NCBI RefSeq assembly: GCF_010907035.1
Contig: NZ_QUMK01000026.1
Location: forward strand, 1 to 64,000
Length of the DNA: 64,000 nucleotides
Source: Rhodopseudomonas sp. BR0M22
GTDB taxonomy: Bacteria; Pseudomonadota; Alphaproteobacteria; Rhizobiales; Xanthobacteraceae
Reading direction: 5' to 3'
Numbering within the stretch: position 1 is the first letter of the stretch; each line of letters starts with the position of its first letter. The translations under genes and the position numbers were made by a program. Positions 9,824 through 18,431 of this stretch are shown here, piece after piece. The notes beneath the pieces were generated by a model, which was not told the DNA's origin, ran no database searches, and saw only the letters and a program-made list of their open reading frames with translations.

Positions 9824-11056
9824 ATGCCCTCCATTGTGTTTCGCCGATCGCGCCGAGATGCGTTGCTGACCCTGTCCGCCGCGGCCCTCACCCTCGCCTC
9901 GCCGGCGCTCGCAGAGGGCGTCGTTTCGGAGCGCGCCGACCGCGTCATCCGGATCGGCAATCTGATGCCGTATTCCGGGCCGGCCTCGGCCTATTCGATC
10001 GTCGGCCGGATCGAGCAGGCCTATTTCAAGATGATCAACGACCAGGGCGGCATCAACGGCCGCCGGGTCGAATTCATCTCCTATGACGACGCCTACAATC
10101 CGGCTAAGGCCGTCGAGCAGGTGCGCAAGCTGGTCGAGCGCGACCAGGTGCTGCTGGTGTTCAGCGCAATGGGCACGCCGACCAACGCCGCGATCCAGAA
10201 ATATCTCAATCTCAAGCAGGTGCCGCAATTGTTCGCCGCCAGCGGCGCCACCCGGTTCGGCGATCCGCAGGCGTTCCCCTGGACGATGGGCTGGCAGCCG
10301 CCCTACCAGAGCGAGGGCCGGGTCTACGCCAAATTTATCCTCGCCACCCGGCCGCAGGGCCGAATCGCGGTGCTGTATCAGAACGACGATCTCGGCCGCG
10401 ATCTGCTGAAGGGCCTCAAGGACGGGCTCGGCGACAAAGCCGCGATGATCGCCCTCGAAGAGAGCTACGAAGTCGCCGAGCCTTCCGCCGACAACCACAT
10501 CGCACGCCTGAAGGCGTCCGGAGCCGACGTGTTCGTCTCGATCACGACGCCGAAATTCGCCGCCCAGAGCATCAAGGCGGCCGCCGCGCTGGACTGGCAC
10601 CCGCTCTACGTACAGGCGCTGGTTGCGGCCTCGATCGCCGCGGTGCTGCGGCCCGCGGGACTCGACGCTTCGCAGGGGCTGGTCTCGGCCGCCTACAACA
10701 AGGACGCGTCCGATCCGCAGTGGCGCGACGATGCAGGCATGCAGCGGTTCCACGCTTTCCTCGACGGCTACGCGCCCGACGTCGACCGCGGCGACAATTC
10801 GGTGGCCTACGGCTACGGCGCCGCGCAATGCCTGGTCGAAGTGCTGCGCCGCGCCGGCGACGATCTCAGCCGCGCCAACATCATGAAGCAGGCCGCGAGC
10901 CTCCAAGGCTACGCACCCGATACGCTGCTTCCCGGCATCACCGTGAACACCGCAGCGGACGACTTCCATCCGATCGAACAGCTTCGCATGATGCGTTTCT
11001 CCGGCGACCATTGGGAGCTTTTCGGCCCGGTCATCGACGGCAAGCTGCGCGACTAG
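9824..11056 (+). CDS. Periplasmic solute-binding protein 1 of the HAAT importer
   Basis: Type I periplasmic binding protein (Peripla_BP_6 / LivK-like), 410 residues. The export signal is unlike those of its two paralogues: RRSRRDALLTL followed by a hydrophobic run looks like a twin-arginine signal, with cleavage near SPALA. The mature domain begins RVIRIGNLMPYSGPASAY, the ligand-pocket strand of the family. It is the most diverged of three tandem paralogues (9824, 11230, 12867). The ligand is probably a dicarboxylic, fatty or aromatic acid, judged from the neighbouring pim genes. It lies between its own flanking hairpins. Confidence 0.88.
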   Translation: MPSIVFRRSRRDALLTLSAAALTLASPALAEGVVSERADRVIRIGNLMPYSGPASAYSIVGRIEQAYFKMINDQGGINGRRVEFISYDDAYNPAKAVEQVRKLVERDQVLLVFSAMGTPTNAAIQKYLNLKQVPQLFAASGATRFGDPQAFPWTMGWQPPYQSEGRVYAKFILATRPQGRIAVLYQNDDLGRDLLKGLKDGLGDKAAMIALEESYEVAEPSADNHIARLKASGADVFVSITTPKFAAQSIKAAAALDWHPLYVQALVAASIAAVLRPAGLDASQGLVSAAYNKDASDPQWRDDAGMQRFHAFLDGYAPDVDRGDNSVAYGYGAAQCLVEVLRRAGDDLSRANIMKQAASLQGYAPDTLLPGITVNTAADDFHPIEQLRMMRFSGDHWELFGPVIDGKLRD

Positions 11057-11111
11057 CTCCGCATCATCGAGGCCGCCGGCCAATTCCATTTTACGGGATA
11101 CAGACGCCGGC

Positions 11112-11141
11112 GCCGTGGCGATTTTCCTCGCCACGGCTTTT
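11112..11141 (+). terminator. Rho-independent terminator after binding protein 1
   Basis: Stem GCCGTGGCGA pairing with TCGCCACGGC, a six-base loop, and the tail TTTT. It lies 56 bp after the stop of binding protein 1. Confidence 0.8.
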
Positions 11142-11229
11142 AGTTGCTGCACCCGCGAGAAACGTGTTCAATCGGCCTCGGACCTCGACGTCCGCACAAG
11201 AAAAATGAAAATCCCCAAGGAGCCTATTG

Positions 11230-12468
11230 ATGCCCACCTTCCGTTCGGGCGCACTCGCCGCTTCGGCTGCAGTCGCCGTCAGTTTCGCCGCGTTCACCGG
11301 CACCGCCTTCGCCCAAAAGAAATACGACACCGGCGCCTCCGACACCGAGATCAAGATCGGCAACATCATGCCGTACTCGGGTCCCGCCTCCGCCTACGGC
11401 GCCATCGGCAAGACCGAGGAAGCCTATTTCCGGATGATCAACGATCAGGGCGGGATCAACGGCCGCAAGATCAACTTCATCAGCTACGACGACGCCTACT
11501 CGCCGCCGAAGGCCGTCGAACAGGCGCGCAAGCTGGTCGAGAGCGACGAAGTGCTGGCGGTTTTCAATCCGCTCGGAACGCCGTCCAACACCGCGATCCA
11601 GAAGTATCTCAACGCCAAGAAGGTGCCGCAACTGTTCGTCGCCACCGGCGCCAGCAAGTGGAACGATCCGAAGCACTTCCCGTGGACGATCGGCTGGCAG
11701 CCGTCGTACCAGAGCGAAGCTCAGATCTACGTCAAGTACATCCTGAAGGAGAAGCCGAACGCCAAGGTGGCGATCCTGTATCAGAACGACGACTTCGGGA
11801 AGGACTACCTCAAGGGCACGCTCGACGGTTTCGGCGACAAGGCCAAGTCGATGGTGATCGCCGAGGAGGCTTACGAGATCTCCGAGCCGTCGATCGACGG
11901 CCACATCGTCAAGCTGAAGGCGCTCGATCCCGACGTTCTGCTGATCTACACCACGCCGAAATTCGGCGCGCAGACCATCCGCAAGACCGCCGAGCTCGGC
12001 TGGAAGCCGATGCAGATCCTGACCAACGTCTCCGCCTCGGTCGGCAGCGTGATGAAGCCTGCCGGCTTCGACAACTCGCAAGGCGTGCTGTCGGCCGCCT
12101 ACGCCAAAGACCCGACCGACCCGCAGTGGGACAACGATCCGAAGTTCAAGAACTGGCACGCATTCGTCGACAAGTACATGCCGGGCGCCAGCAAGTCCGA
12201 CAGCAACCTCGTCTACGGCTACGGCGCTGCCGCCACGCTGGTCGAAGTGCTGAAACGTTGCGGTGACGATCTGACCCGCGCCAATGTGATGAAGCAAGCT
12301 GCGAGCCTGAAGGACTTCGAGCCCGATACGCTGCTGCCGGGCATCAAGATCAATACCTCGCCGACCGACTTCGCCCCGATCAGCCAGCTGCAGATGATGC
12401 GGTTCAAGGGGGAACGCTGGGACCTGTTCGGCGACATCATCTCGGCCGACACCACCGCGGCAGACTGA
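11230..12468 (+). CDS. Periplasmic solute-binding protein 2 of the HAAT importer
   Basis: Type I periplasmic binding protein, 412 residues. It has a Sec signal peptide of about 27 residues ending GTAFA-QKKYD, then the domain starting TEIKIGNIMPYSGPASAYG. The ATG at 11230 is chosen because AAGGAG lies eight bases upstream; an adjacent in-frame TTG at 11227 is less likely. It is very similar to binding protein 3 along its whole length, including the C-terminal PTDFAPISQLQ and the WDLFGDIISAD ending, so the pair comes from a recent duplication. It presumably delivers a related ligand to the same permease complex. Confidence 0.9.
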   Translation: MPTFRSGALAASAAVAVSFAAFTGTAFAQKKYDTGASDTEIKIGNIMPYSGPASAYGAIGKTEEAYFRMINDQGGINGRKINFISYDDAYSPPKAVEQARKLVESDEVLAVFNPLGTPSNTAIQKYLNAKKVPQLFVATGASKWNDPKHFPWTIGWQPSYQSEAQIYVKYILKEKPNAKVAILYQNDDFGKDYLKGTLDGFGDKAKSMVIAEEAYEISEPSIDGHIVKLKALDPDVLLIYTTPKFGAQTIRKTAELGWKPMQILTNVSASVGSVMKPAGFDNSQGVLSAAYAKDPTDPQWDNDPKFKNWHAFVDKYMPGASKSDSNLVYGYGAAATLVEVLKRCGDDLTRANVMKQAASLKDFEPDTLLPGIKINTSPTDFAPISQLQMMRFKGERWDLFGDIISADTTAAD

Positions 12469-12503
12469 CCGCCGGCCGCAACCGCCATCTTCCCGTTCGA
12501 CCG

Positions 12504-12537
12504 AGCCCCCGGCAAGCAATTGCCGGGGGCTTTGCTT
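12504..12537 (+). terminator. Rho-independent terminator after binding protein 2
   Basis: A 12-bp perfect stem (AGCCCCCGGCAA pairing with TTGCCGGGGGCT), loop GCAA, followed by TTGCTTTG. It lies 35 bp after the stop. Confidence 0.85.
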
Positions 12538-12866
12538 TGTCGCCGCACGCGAATCGCGCCACCGCCCCCCCGCCAGCCGAATACGACGGACCTCGAGGGG
12601 CCGATACCGCACCGACCACAACATCAAGCACAACCGCGACGAGCGGGTGCAACGCACCAAGACTAATCACGACAGCACTTCAAGTAGTTCTACCAGGATG
12701 ATTAGTTCGCAACTGGTTACTTCGCATTGCAACAACACGATTGAGCTAACGCAATCACCGAACGCTGCTTGATGGCAGCGCCCGGAAGGTGTTCAATATC
12801 GGCAATGGGCCGACAAGAGCCCACATTCGACACAACAATCACAAATCCAAGAAAAGGGAGTCAAAG
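12538..12866 (+). promoter_or_regulatory. Long AT-richer leader/promoter region of binding protein 3
   Basis: About 330 bp with no gene, clearly lower in GC than the surroundings. It contains an 8-bp inverted repeat (ACTAATCA at 12662-12669, TGATTAGT at 12699-12706) and ends with the ribosome binding site AAAAGGGAG before the ATG at 12867. It most likely carries an independent promoter and a long untranslated leader. I could not place a convincing -35/-10 pair. Confidence 0.4.
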
Positions 12867-14096
12867 ATGCTTTCACTCCGTTCGCACGCGGCTGCGCTTT
12901 CCGCGGCACTTCTCGTCAGCTTCGCAGCCTCGAGCGGCGCACTCGCGCAGAAGAAGTACGATCCCGGCGTCAGTGATACCGAAATCAAAATCGGCAACAT
13001 CATGCCCTACAGCGGACCCGCTTCCGCCTACGGCGTGATCGGCCGCACCGAAGCCGCCTACTTCAAGATGATCAACGACAAGGGCGGCATCAACGGCCGC
13101 AAGATCAATTTCATCAGCTACGACGACGCCTATTCACCCCCGAAGACGGTGGAGCAGGCGCGCAAGCTGGTCGAGAGCGACGACGTCCTGCTGATCTTCA
13201 ACTCGCTCGGCACCCCGCCGAACTCGGCGATCCACAAATACATGAACAGCAAGAAGGTGCCGCAACTGTTCGTCGCCACCGGCGCCAGCAAGTGGAACGA
13301 CCCCAAAAACTACCCCTGGACGATGGGGTGGCAGCCGAACTACCAGAGCGAGACTCAAATTTACGCCAAGTACATCATCCAGAATATGCCGAACGCCAAG
13401 ATCGCCGTGCTGTATCAGAACGACGATTACGGCAAGGACTATCTGAAGGGCTTCGAGGACGGCCTCGGTCCCAAGCACGCCTCGATGATCGTGATGAAGG
13501 AGAGCTACGAGGTCGCCGAGCCGACGATCGACAACCACATCGTCAAGTTGAAGTCGACCGGTGCCGACGTCTTCATCAACATCACCACGCCGAAATTCGC
13601 CGCCCAGGCGATCAAGAAGCTGGCGGAGATCGGCTGGAAACCGACGCACTTCCTCAATAACGTGTCGGCTTCGGTCGGCAGCGTGATCAGGCCGGCCGGC
13701 TACGACAACGCGCAAGGCATCATCTCTGCCGCCTATCTGAAGGACGTCTCCGACGATCAATGGAAGAACGACCCCGGCATGAAGGAGTTCATCGCCTTCA
13801 TGGACAAGGAGTTCCCGGAGGGCAACAAGCTCGATGGCGGCACCGTGGTCGGCTACGGCGTCGCCCAGACGCTGGTGGAAGTGCTGAAGAAGTGCGGCGA
13901 CAATCTCACCCGCGCCAATGTGATGCAGCAGGCCGCCAGCCTGAAGGACTTCCGTACCGAAGTTCTGCTGCCGGGCGTCAAGATCAACACCTCGCCGACC
14001 GACTTTGCACCGATCAGCCAGTTGCAGTTGCAGCGCTTCAAGGGCGAGAAGTGGGAGCTGTTCGGCGACGTGATCAGCGCCGACGTCGGCGGCTGA
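12867..14096 (+). CDS. Periplasmic solute-binding protein 3 of the HAAT importer
   Basis: Type I periplasmic binding protein, 409 residues. It has a Sec signal ending SGALA-QKKYD and a mature start TEIKIGNIMPYSGPASAYG almost identical to that of binding protein 2. AAAAGGGAG precedes the ATG. Low-GC upstream DNA and a terminator before and after make it a separate transcription unit, so its expression can differ from the transporter core. The ligand is unknown; carboxylate ligands are inferred from the pim neighbours. Confidence 0.9.
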   Translation: MLSLRSHAAALSAALLVSFAASSGALAQKKYDPGVSDTEIKIGNIMPYSGPASAYGVIGRTEAAYFKMINDKGGINGRKINFISYDDAYSPPKTVEQARKLVESDDVLLIFNSLGTPPNSAIHKYMNSKKVPQLFVATGASKWNDPKNYPWTMGWQPNYQSETQIYAKYIIQNMPNAKIAVLYQNDDYGKDYLKGFEDGLGPKHASMIVMKESYEVAEPTIDNHIVKLKSTGADVFINITTPKFAAQAIKKLAEIGWKPTHFLNNVSASVGSVIRPAGYDNAQGIISAAYLKDVSDDQWKNDPGMKEFIAFMDKEFPEGNKLDGGTVVGYGVAQTLVEVLKKCGDNLTRANVMQQAASLKDFRTEVLLPGVKINTSPTDFAPISQLQLQRFKGEKWELFGDVISADVGG

Positions 14097-14121
14097 GCCG
14101 TCGTACACTGAGCTTCACGCT

Positions 14122-14151
14122 GAAGCCCCGGGCGTGATCGCCCGGGGCTTC
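14122..14151. terminator. Bidirectional hairpin between binding protein 3 and the DUF892 gene
   Basis: A 13-bp perfect stem (GAAGCCCCGGGCG pairing with CGCCCGGGGCTTC) around loop TGAT, between two convergent genes. It lacks a long T run, so termination strength is uncertain. Confidence 0.65.
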
Positions 14152-14195
14152 GTCGTCTTATCCTCCGATGATCGATCGATGGCCGGCGCCAGCGA

Positions 14196-14696
14196 TCACG
14201 CCGCGGCGGCCAGATTGACGGCGCTTTCGGCCAGCTTGGTCAGACTCTGGTCGGTGGTCTTTTCCTGCTGCAGGGTCTGGTCGATCAGCTTGGCCGCATC
14301 CTTCATGCCGAGCTGGATCGCCCATTGCTTCAGCGTGCCGTAACGGGAGATCTCGTAGTGCTCGACCGCCTGGGCGGCGGCGAGCAGACCGGCATCGAGC
14401 GCCTCGGTGCCCTTGTATTCCTCCATGATCTCCTTGCCCTCGTCGATGATGCCGAGGATCGCGTCGCAGGTCTTGCCGCGGGCCGGCTTCTCCAGCAGTT
14501 CGAACACCTGCTCCAGCCGCTCGATCTGACCTTCGGTCTCGTCGCGATGCTTCTCGAACGCCGCGCGCAGTTTGTCCGAGGTGGCCGCCTTCGCCATCTT
14601 CGGCAGCGCCTTGAGGATCTGCTTCTCGGCGAAATAGACGTCCTTCAAAGTATCGAGGAACAGGTCGTTGAGGTCCTTGTCCTTGGTCCCAGCCAT
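14196..14696 (-). CDS. DUF892 ferritin-like stress protein (YciE/YciF family)
   Basis: Four-helix ferritin-like protein, 166 residues. The N-terminus DLNDLFLDTLKDVYFAEKQI is characteristic of DUF892/YciF. Conserved Glu/His positions suited to a diiron site are visible (FAEKQI, EHYEISRYGTL). The family is typically induced by general stress and its biochemical role is unsettled. The ATG at 14696 is preferred over upstream codons because the protein family starts here. A textbook EcfG promoter lies 50 bp upstream, so it is very probably a member of the general stress regulon. It is divergent from the CorA-type gene. Confidence 0.88.
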   Translation of the reverse strand: MAGTKDKDLNDLFLDTLKDVYFAEKQILKALPKMAKAATSDKLRAAFEKHRDETEGQIERLEQVFELLEKPARGKTCDAILGIIDEGKEIMEEYKGTEALDAGLLAAAQAVEHYEISRYGTLKQWAIQLGMKDAAKLIDQTLQQEKTTDQSLTKLAESAVNLAAAA

Positions 14697-14745
14697 ATCC
14701 GTACTCTCCATGCCATCGCGAGTGAGGAGGCTTCCTCTCCCGCCC

Positions 14746-14770
14746 AACGCGAGCTTCGGTCGATCGTTCC
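14746..14770 (-). promoter_or_regulatory. EcfG-type (general stress) promoter of the DUF892 gene
   Basis: Read on the minus strand the site is GGAAC-N16-CGTT, an exact match to the alphaproteobacterial EcfG/SigEcfG consensus. The -35 element is at 14766-14770 and the -10 at 14746-14749, about 50 bp upstream of the DUF892 start codon. Confidence 0.8.
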
Positions 14771-14837
14771 TGCGGCACCGCTGTCATCCAACTGTCAAAT
14801 CGCTGCGGCACAGTCGTCGTCCTGCTGCGAGGTGCGC

Positions 14838-15974
14838 ATGATTTCCGAAACGTCCGGTCCAACGACCGCAACGGCCGCGGCCGGACACAGCTTGCAGAGC
14901 CTCCGGGCTAGCGCGATGTCCGTTCCCCTGCCCCGCAACCGAGCGATCACCGACCGCTTCGGCGACACGCCCCAATCGCTGGCCGACGGCGCATCAGGAT
15001 CACGAATGCCGGTGCCCGGTCTGGTCTGGGCGTTCCGGATCGATGCCGCTGGCGTGGCGCAGCCGTTGCCGCACGAGGCTCCGTTCAGCTTCGAGCACGA
15101 CGGCTGGTATTGGCTGCATTTCAATCTGGCCGACTCGCGCGCCCAGCTCTGGCTGTCGGAACTCGTGTTGCCGCCGCCGGCGCGGGCGCTGCTGCAATCG
15201 AAAGACACGTATCAGCAGCTCCACAGCGTCGACGGCTGCGTCTACGGCGTGATCGCCGACCTGATGCGCGACATCGCTGACGCCACCGAGGACACCGGGT
15301 TCCTGCGCTTCGTGATGACCGAACGGCTGCTGATCACCGGCCGCTACCAGGCGCTGTGCGCGGTGGACACCGCGCGGCGGGCGTTGGAACGCGGCCTCCG
15401 CGTCGATCATTGCGCGGCATTGTTCGAGGTGATCGTTCACAACGTCGCCGACGCGATGGAGAGCATCACCGACAATGTCGCCGAAACGCTGGATCGGATC
15501 GAAGACAAGCTCCTGTCCGAGGACACCGACGATCTGCGCCAGGGGCTCGGCCGGCTGCGCCGCACTTGCGTGCGACTGCATCGGCATCTGTCCGGCCTGC
15601 GCGTCGTGCTGCACCGGTTCGATCGCGACCGCGGCGACGACCTGCCGCCGTCGCTGCGGCCCCACGCCGGCAAGCTGGCGCAGCGGCTCGATGGGCTCGA
15701 CCGCACCGTGACCGAAATGCGCGAACGCAGCCGGCTGCTGCAGGAAGAACTGCACCTGCAGATCGAAGAGCAGGGCAACAACAGCCTGCGGGTGTTGTCG
15801 GTGCTCACCGCGCTGCTGTTGCCGCCCACCCTCGTCACCGGCATGTTCGGGATGAACCTGCACGGCCTGCCGTTCTCCGAAGACGGCGGCGGCTTCGCCT
15901 GGGCGATCCTGATCATGCTGCTGTCGTCGTTCATCGCCTATGTGGTGATGAAGCGCTTCGGCCTGATCAGGTAG
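14838..15974 (+). CDS. CorA/ZntB-type divalent cation transporter
   Basis: CorA-superfamily channel of about 378 residues. A large cytoplasmic N-terminal domain has a long helical region (about 190-305). Two C-terminal membrane helices follow, separated by the signature GMFGMNLHGLP (GMN motif at the pore mouth). ZntB-like members carry Zn rather than Mg; the sequence alone does not settle the ion. The ATG at 14838 follows GCGAGG; internal ATGs at 14916 and 15006 are alternatives because the first 50 residues are low in complexity. It is divergent from the DUF892 gene. Confidence 0.85.
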   Translation: MISETSGPTTATAAAGHSLQSLRASAMSVPLPRNRAITDRFGDTPQSLADGASGSRMPVPGLVWAFRIDAAGVAQPLPHEAPFSFEHDGWYWLHFNLADSRAQLWLSELVLPPPARALLQSKDTYQQLHSVDGCVYGVIADLMRDIADATEDTGFLRFVMTERLLITGRYQALCAVDTARRALERGLRVDHCAALFEVIVHNVADAMESITDNVAETLDRIEDKLLSEDTDDLRQGLGRLRRTCVRLHRHLSGLRVVLHRFDRDRGDDLPPSLRPHAGKLAQRLDGLDRTVTEMRERSRLLQEELHLQIEEQGNNSLRVLSVLTALLLPPTLVTGMFGMNLHGLPFSEDGGGFAWAILIMLLSSFIAYVVMKRFGLIR

Positions 15975-16134
15975 TTCCGGTGTATCTCCTCTCCCACTCC
16001 CCGCCGCGCCTTGCGGCGCTCCGCCGGCCTGCCCGGGGCATGGCTGTGGCTCGATGGCTACGCCGCCGCGAAATCAGCCGGCGTGCCCAATCCATGACGC
16101 CGGCGCTCCGATCGGTGTGATACGGGACGCGGCA

Positions 16135-18171
16135 TTGAAGATCAGGATCATCCAACGCGTGCGACACTCTCTGCTCGTTCCGGTCCTCGCGGCCGCCTCG
16201 GTCTGCACCGTCCCTGCCGCCGCGGCCGATCTGCCGCGCAAGGTGCCGGACGCCCCGCGCGCGGTGTTCGACTGGAGCGGCTTCTATATCGGCGCGCATG
16301 TCAGCGCGGTCGCCGGCCGTTCGGACTGGAGCGCGGCGCCGGCCGGCGGCAGTGGGTCGATCGACCTGTTCGATGCGTTTCAGCTATTCAAAGGCACCGG
16401 CAGCTACGTGATCGGGCTGCAGGCCGGTTACAACTGGATGCTGCCGTCGCGCTGGTTGATCGGCATCGAGGCCGACCTCAATTCACCGAACACCATCGGC
16501 GGCAACACCGGCAACACGCTGCCGTCGGGCACGGTCGGCGGCCACGACCATCAGGCGCTGCTCGGCGGCACGGTGCGCGGCCGGCTCGGCTACGCGCTCG
16601 ACGGCTGGCTGCCTTACGTCACCGCCGGCTTCGCCTGGAGCTACGACCGGCTGCGCTGGCCGACTGATCCTGCTTTGGCGCAGCAGCAGACTGCGCTGCT
16701 GTGGCGACTGGGCTGGGCCGCCGGTGCCGGCGTCGACGTGCCGCTGTCGCCGGCCTGGAGTGCCCGCGCCGAATATCTGGCGACCGGCTTCGGCAACGGC
16801 ACCGTCAGCTTCCCGATCGCCGGCGAGCGCGTCACCTCCGACGTGCTGACCCATGCGTTTCGGCTCGGCCTCAACTACCGGCTCGGCGACGACCTCGCCA
16901 AGTCCGACGTGTTCACCAAGGGGATCGACGCGCTGGAGCTGGAACGGTTCGCGGTACACGGCCAGAGCACTTTCACCTGGCAATACGCCCCGGGTTTCCG
17001 CTCGCCTTATCTCGGCGCCAACAGCCTGAAGCCCAACCAGGCGCGGCAGACCTTCGATGCCACGCTCTATGTCGGCGCCAGGCTGTGGGACGGCGCCGAA
17101 TTCTGGATCAACCCGGAAATCAACCAGGGCTTCGGCCTCAGCGGCACCTTCGGCATCGCGGCGTTCCCGAGTGCGGAGTCGTACAAGGTCGGCGCCGACT
17201 ATCCGTATGCGCGGGTGCCGCGCTACTTCGTCCGGCAGACGCTGGACCTCGGCGGCGCGGTCGAAACCGTGCAGGGCGGGCCCAACCAGTTCGCCGGCAA
17301 GCAGAGCGCCGACCGGATCGTGATCACCGCCGGTAAGTTCTCGGTCGCCGACATCTTCGACGTCAACAAATATGCCCACGACCCGCGCGTCGACTTCCTC
17401 AACTGGGGCCTCGCCGACGCGCTGACCTTCGACTACGCAGCCGATGCCTGGGCCTTCACCTACGGCGCCGCCGCGGAGTGGTACACCGGGGCTTGGACGG
17501 TGCGCGCCGGCGTGTTCGATCTGCCGGTGACGCCCAACAACACCGACCTCGACCCGGCCTTCGGCCAGTTCCAGCTCGTCGGCGAGATCGAACACCGCCA
17601 CGAATTGTGGGGGCTTCCCGGCAAACTGTTGGTCACCGGCTTCCTCAACCGCGCCCGGCTCGGCAACTTCACCGATGCGGTGCGTGCAGCGCAACTGACC
17701 GGCGCGACGCCGAACATCGCCGACGTGCGCCGCTACACCTCGAAGACCGGCCTGTCCGCAAGCCTCGAGCAGCAGCTCACCGCCGATATCGGGATGTTCG
17801 CCCGCGCCGGCTTCAACAACCCGAATCTCGAAACCAACGCCTTCACCGATTCCGATCGCACGGTGTCGGCTGGCCTGTCGCTGTCGGGACGGATGTGGGG
17901 CCGCGCCGACGACACCATCGGCATCGGCGGCCTGCTCAACCACATCTCTGCGTCGCGGATCGCCTATCTCGACGCCGGCGGCCTGACCGCGATTATCGGC
18001 GACGGCCGGCTGCCCAATCCGGGCGACGAGAAGGTGATCGAAGCCTATTACAGCCTGCCGCTGTATTCCTGGCGGCTGACCGCGGACTATCAGTTCATCG
18101 CCAACCCGGCCTTCAACCGCGACCGTGGCCCGGTCCACCTGATCGCGACGCGGCTGCGCACGCAGTTCTAG
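16135..18171 (+). CDS. Omp25-like beta-barrel fused to an OprB carbohydrate-selective porin
   Basis: Outer-membrane protein of about 678 residues with a signal peptide ending VPAAAA-D. Residues about 45-250 look like an Omp25/OmpA-type 8-stranded barrel (FDWSGFYIGAHV, VIGLQAGYNW, AFRLGLNYRLGDD ending). Residues about 270-678 look like an OprB porin (FTWQYAPGFRSPYLGANSL, GAEFWINPEINQGFG, C-terminal TRLRTQF with terminal Phe). Either part alone is common; the tandem arrangement is less so. The start is uncertain: no ATG fits, and TTG 16135, GTG 16117 and GTG 16159 all keep a signal peptide. It is a single gene and its substrate is unknown. Confidence 0.75.
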   Translation: MKIRIIQRVRHSLLVPVLAAASVCTVPAAAADLPRKVPDAPRAVFDWSGFYIGAHVSAVAGRSDWSAAPAGGSGSIDLFDAFQLFKGTGSYVIGLQAGYNWMLPSRWLIGIEADLNSPNTIGGNTGNTLPSGTVGGHDHQALLGGTVRGRLGYALDGWLPYVTAGFAWSYDRLRWPTDPALAQQQTALLWRLGWAAGAGVDVPLSPAWSARAEYLATGFGNGTVSFPIAGERVTSDVLTHAFRLGLNYRLGDDLAKSDVFTKGIDALELERFAVHGQSTFTWQYAPGFRSPYLGANSLKPNQARQTFDATLYVGARLWDGAEFWINPEINQGFGLSGTFGIAAFPSAESYKVGADYPYARVPRYFVRQTLDLGGAVETVQGGPNQFAGKQSADRIVITAGKFSVADIFDVNKYAHDPRVDFLNWGLADALTFDYAADAWAFTYGAAAEWYTGAWTVRAGVFDLPVTPNNTDLDPAFGQFQLVGEIEHRHELWGLPGKLLVTGFLNRARLGNFTDAVRAAQLTGATPNIADVRRYTSKTGLSASLEQQLTADIGMFARAGFNNPNLETNAFTDSDRTVSAGLSLSGRMWGRADDTIGIGGLLNHISASRIAYLDAGGLTAIIGDGRLPNPGDEKVIEAYYSLPLYSWRLTADYQFIANPAFNRDRGPVHLIATRLRTQF

Positions 18172-18187
18172 CTACAGGCATGAGATT

Positions 18188-18281
18188 CCGTCATGGCCGG
18201 GCTCGTCCCGGCCATCCACGTCTTTCATGCGGTCATGTCTCGCAAAGACGTGGATGCCCGGCACAAGGCCGGGCATGACGG
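18188..18281. repeat. Dispersed palindromic repeat, CCGTCATGG family
   Basis: An imperfect long inverted repeat. CCGTCATGGCCGGGC at the left pairs with GGCCGGGCATGACGG at the right, and an inner pair (CCACGTCTTT, AAAGACGTGG) surrounds a short loop. A related copy is at 61374-61487. It is a typical mobile-like intergenic repeat of Bradyrhizobiaceae. Confidence 0.75.
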
Positions 18282-18315
18282 AGGCTATGCACGAGATCCA
18301 CGAACGTTCTCTCCG

Positions 18316-18403
18316 CGTCATTGCGAGCCGAAGGCGAAGCAATCCAGAAGCCCAATGCATGGAGCTCATGGATTGCTTCGTCGCTACGCTCCTCGCAATG
18401 ACG
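18316..18403. repeat. Dispersed palindromic repeat, CGTCATTGCGAG family
   Basis: Left end CGTCATTGCGAG pairs with right end CTCGCAATGACG, and GAAGCAATCC pairs with GGATTGCTTC. A degenerate copy is at 63344-63422. With the previous repeat it fills the gap between two convergent genes. Confidence 0.75.
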
Positions 18404-18431
18404 ATAGAGAAAGGCGAGGCAACGCTTAGCG

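Noticed and set aside
12538-12866. A tRNA or small RNA in the AT-rich leader of binding protein 3
   Set aside because: No cloverleaf and no compact terminator-bounded unit; only a weak 8-bp inverted repeat.
18188-18403. An insertion sequence or CRISPR array between the porin and amidohydrolase genes
   Set aside because: No transposase and no regularly spaced direct repeats; the two elements are single palindromes.
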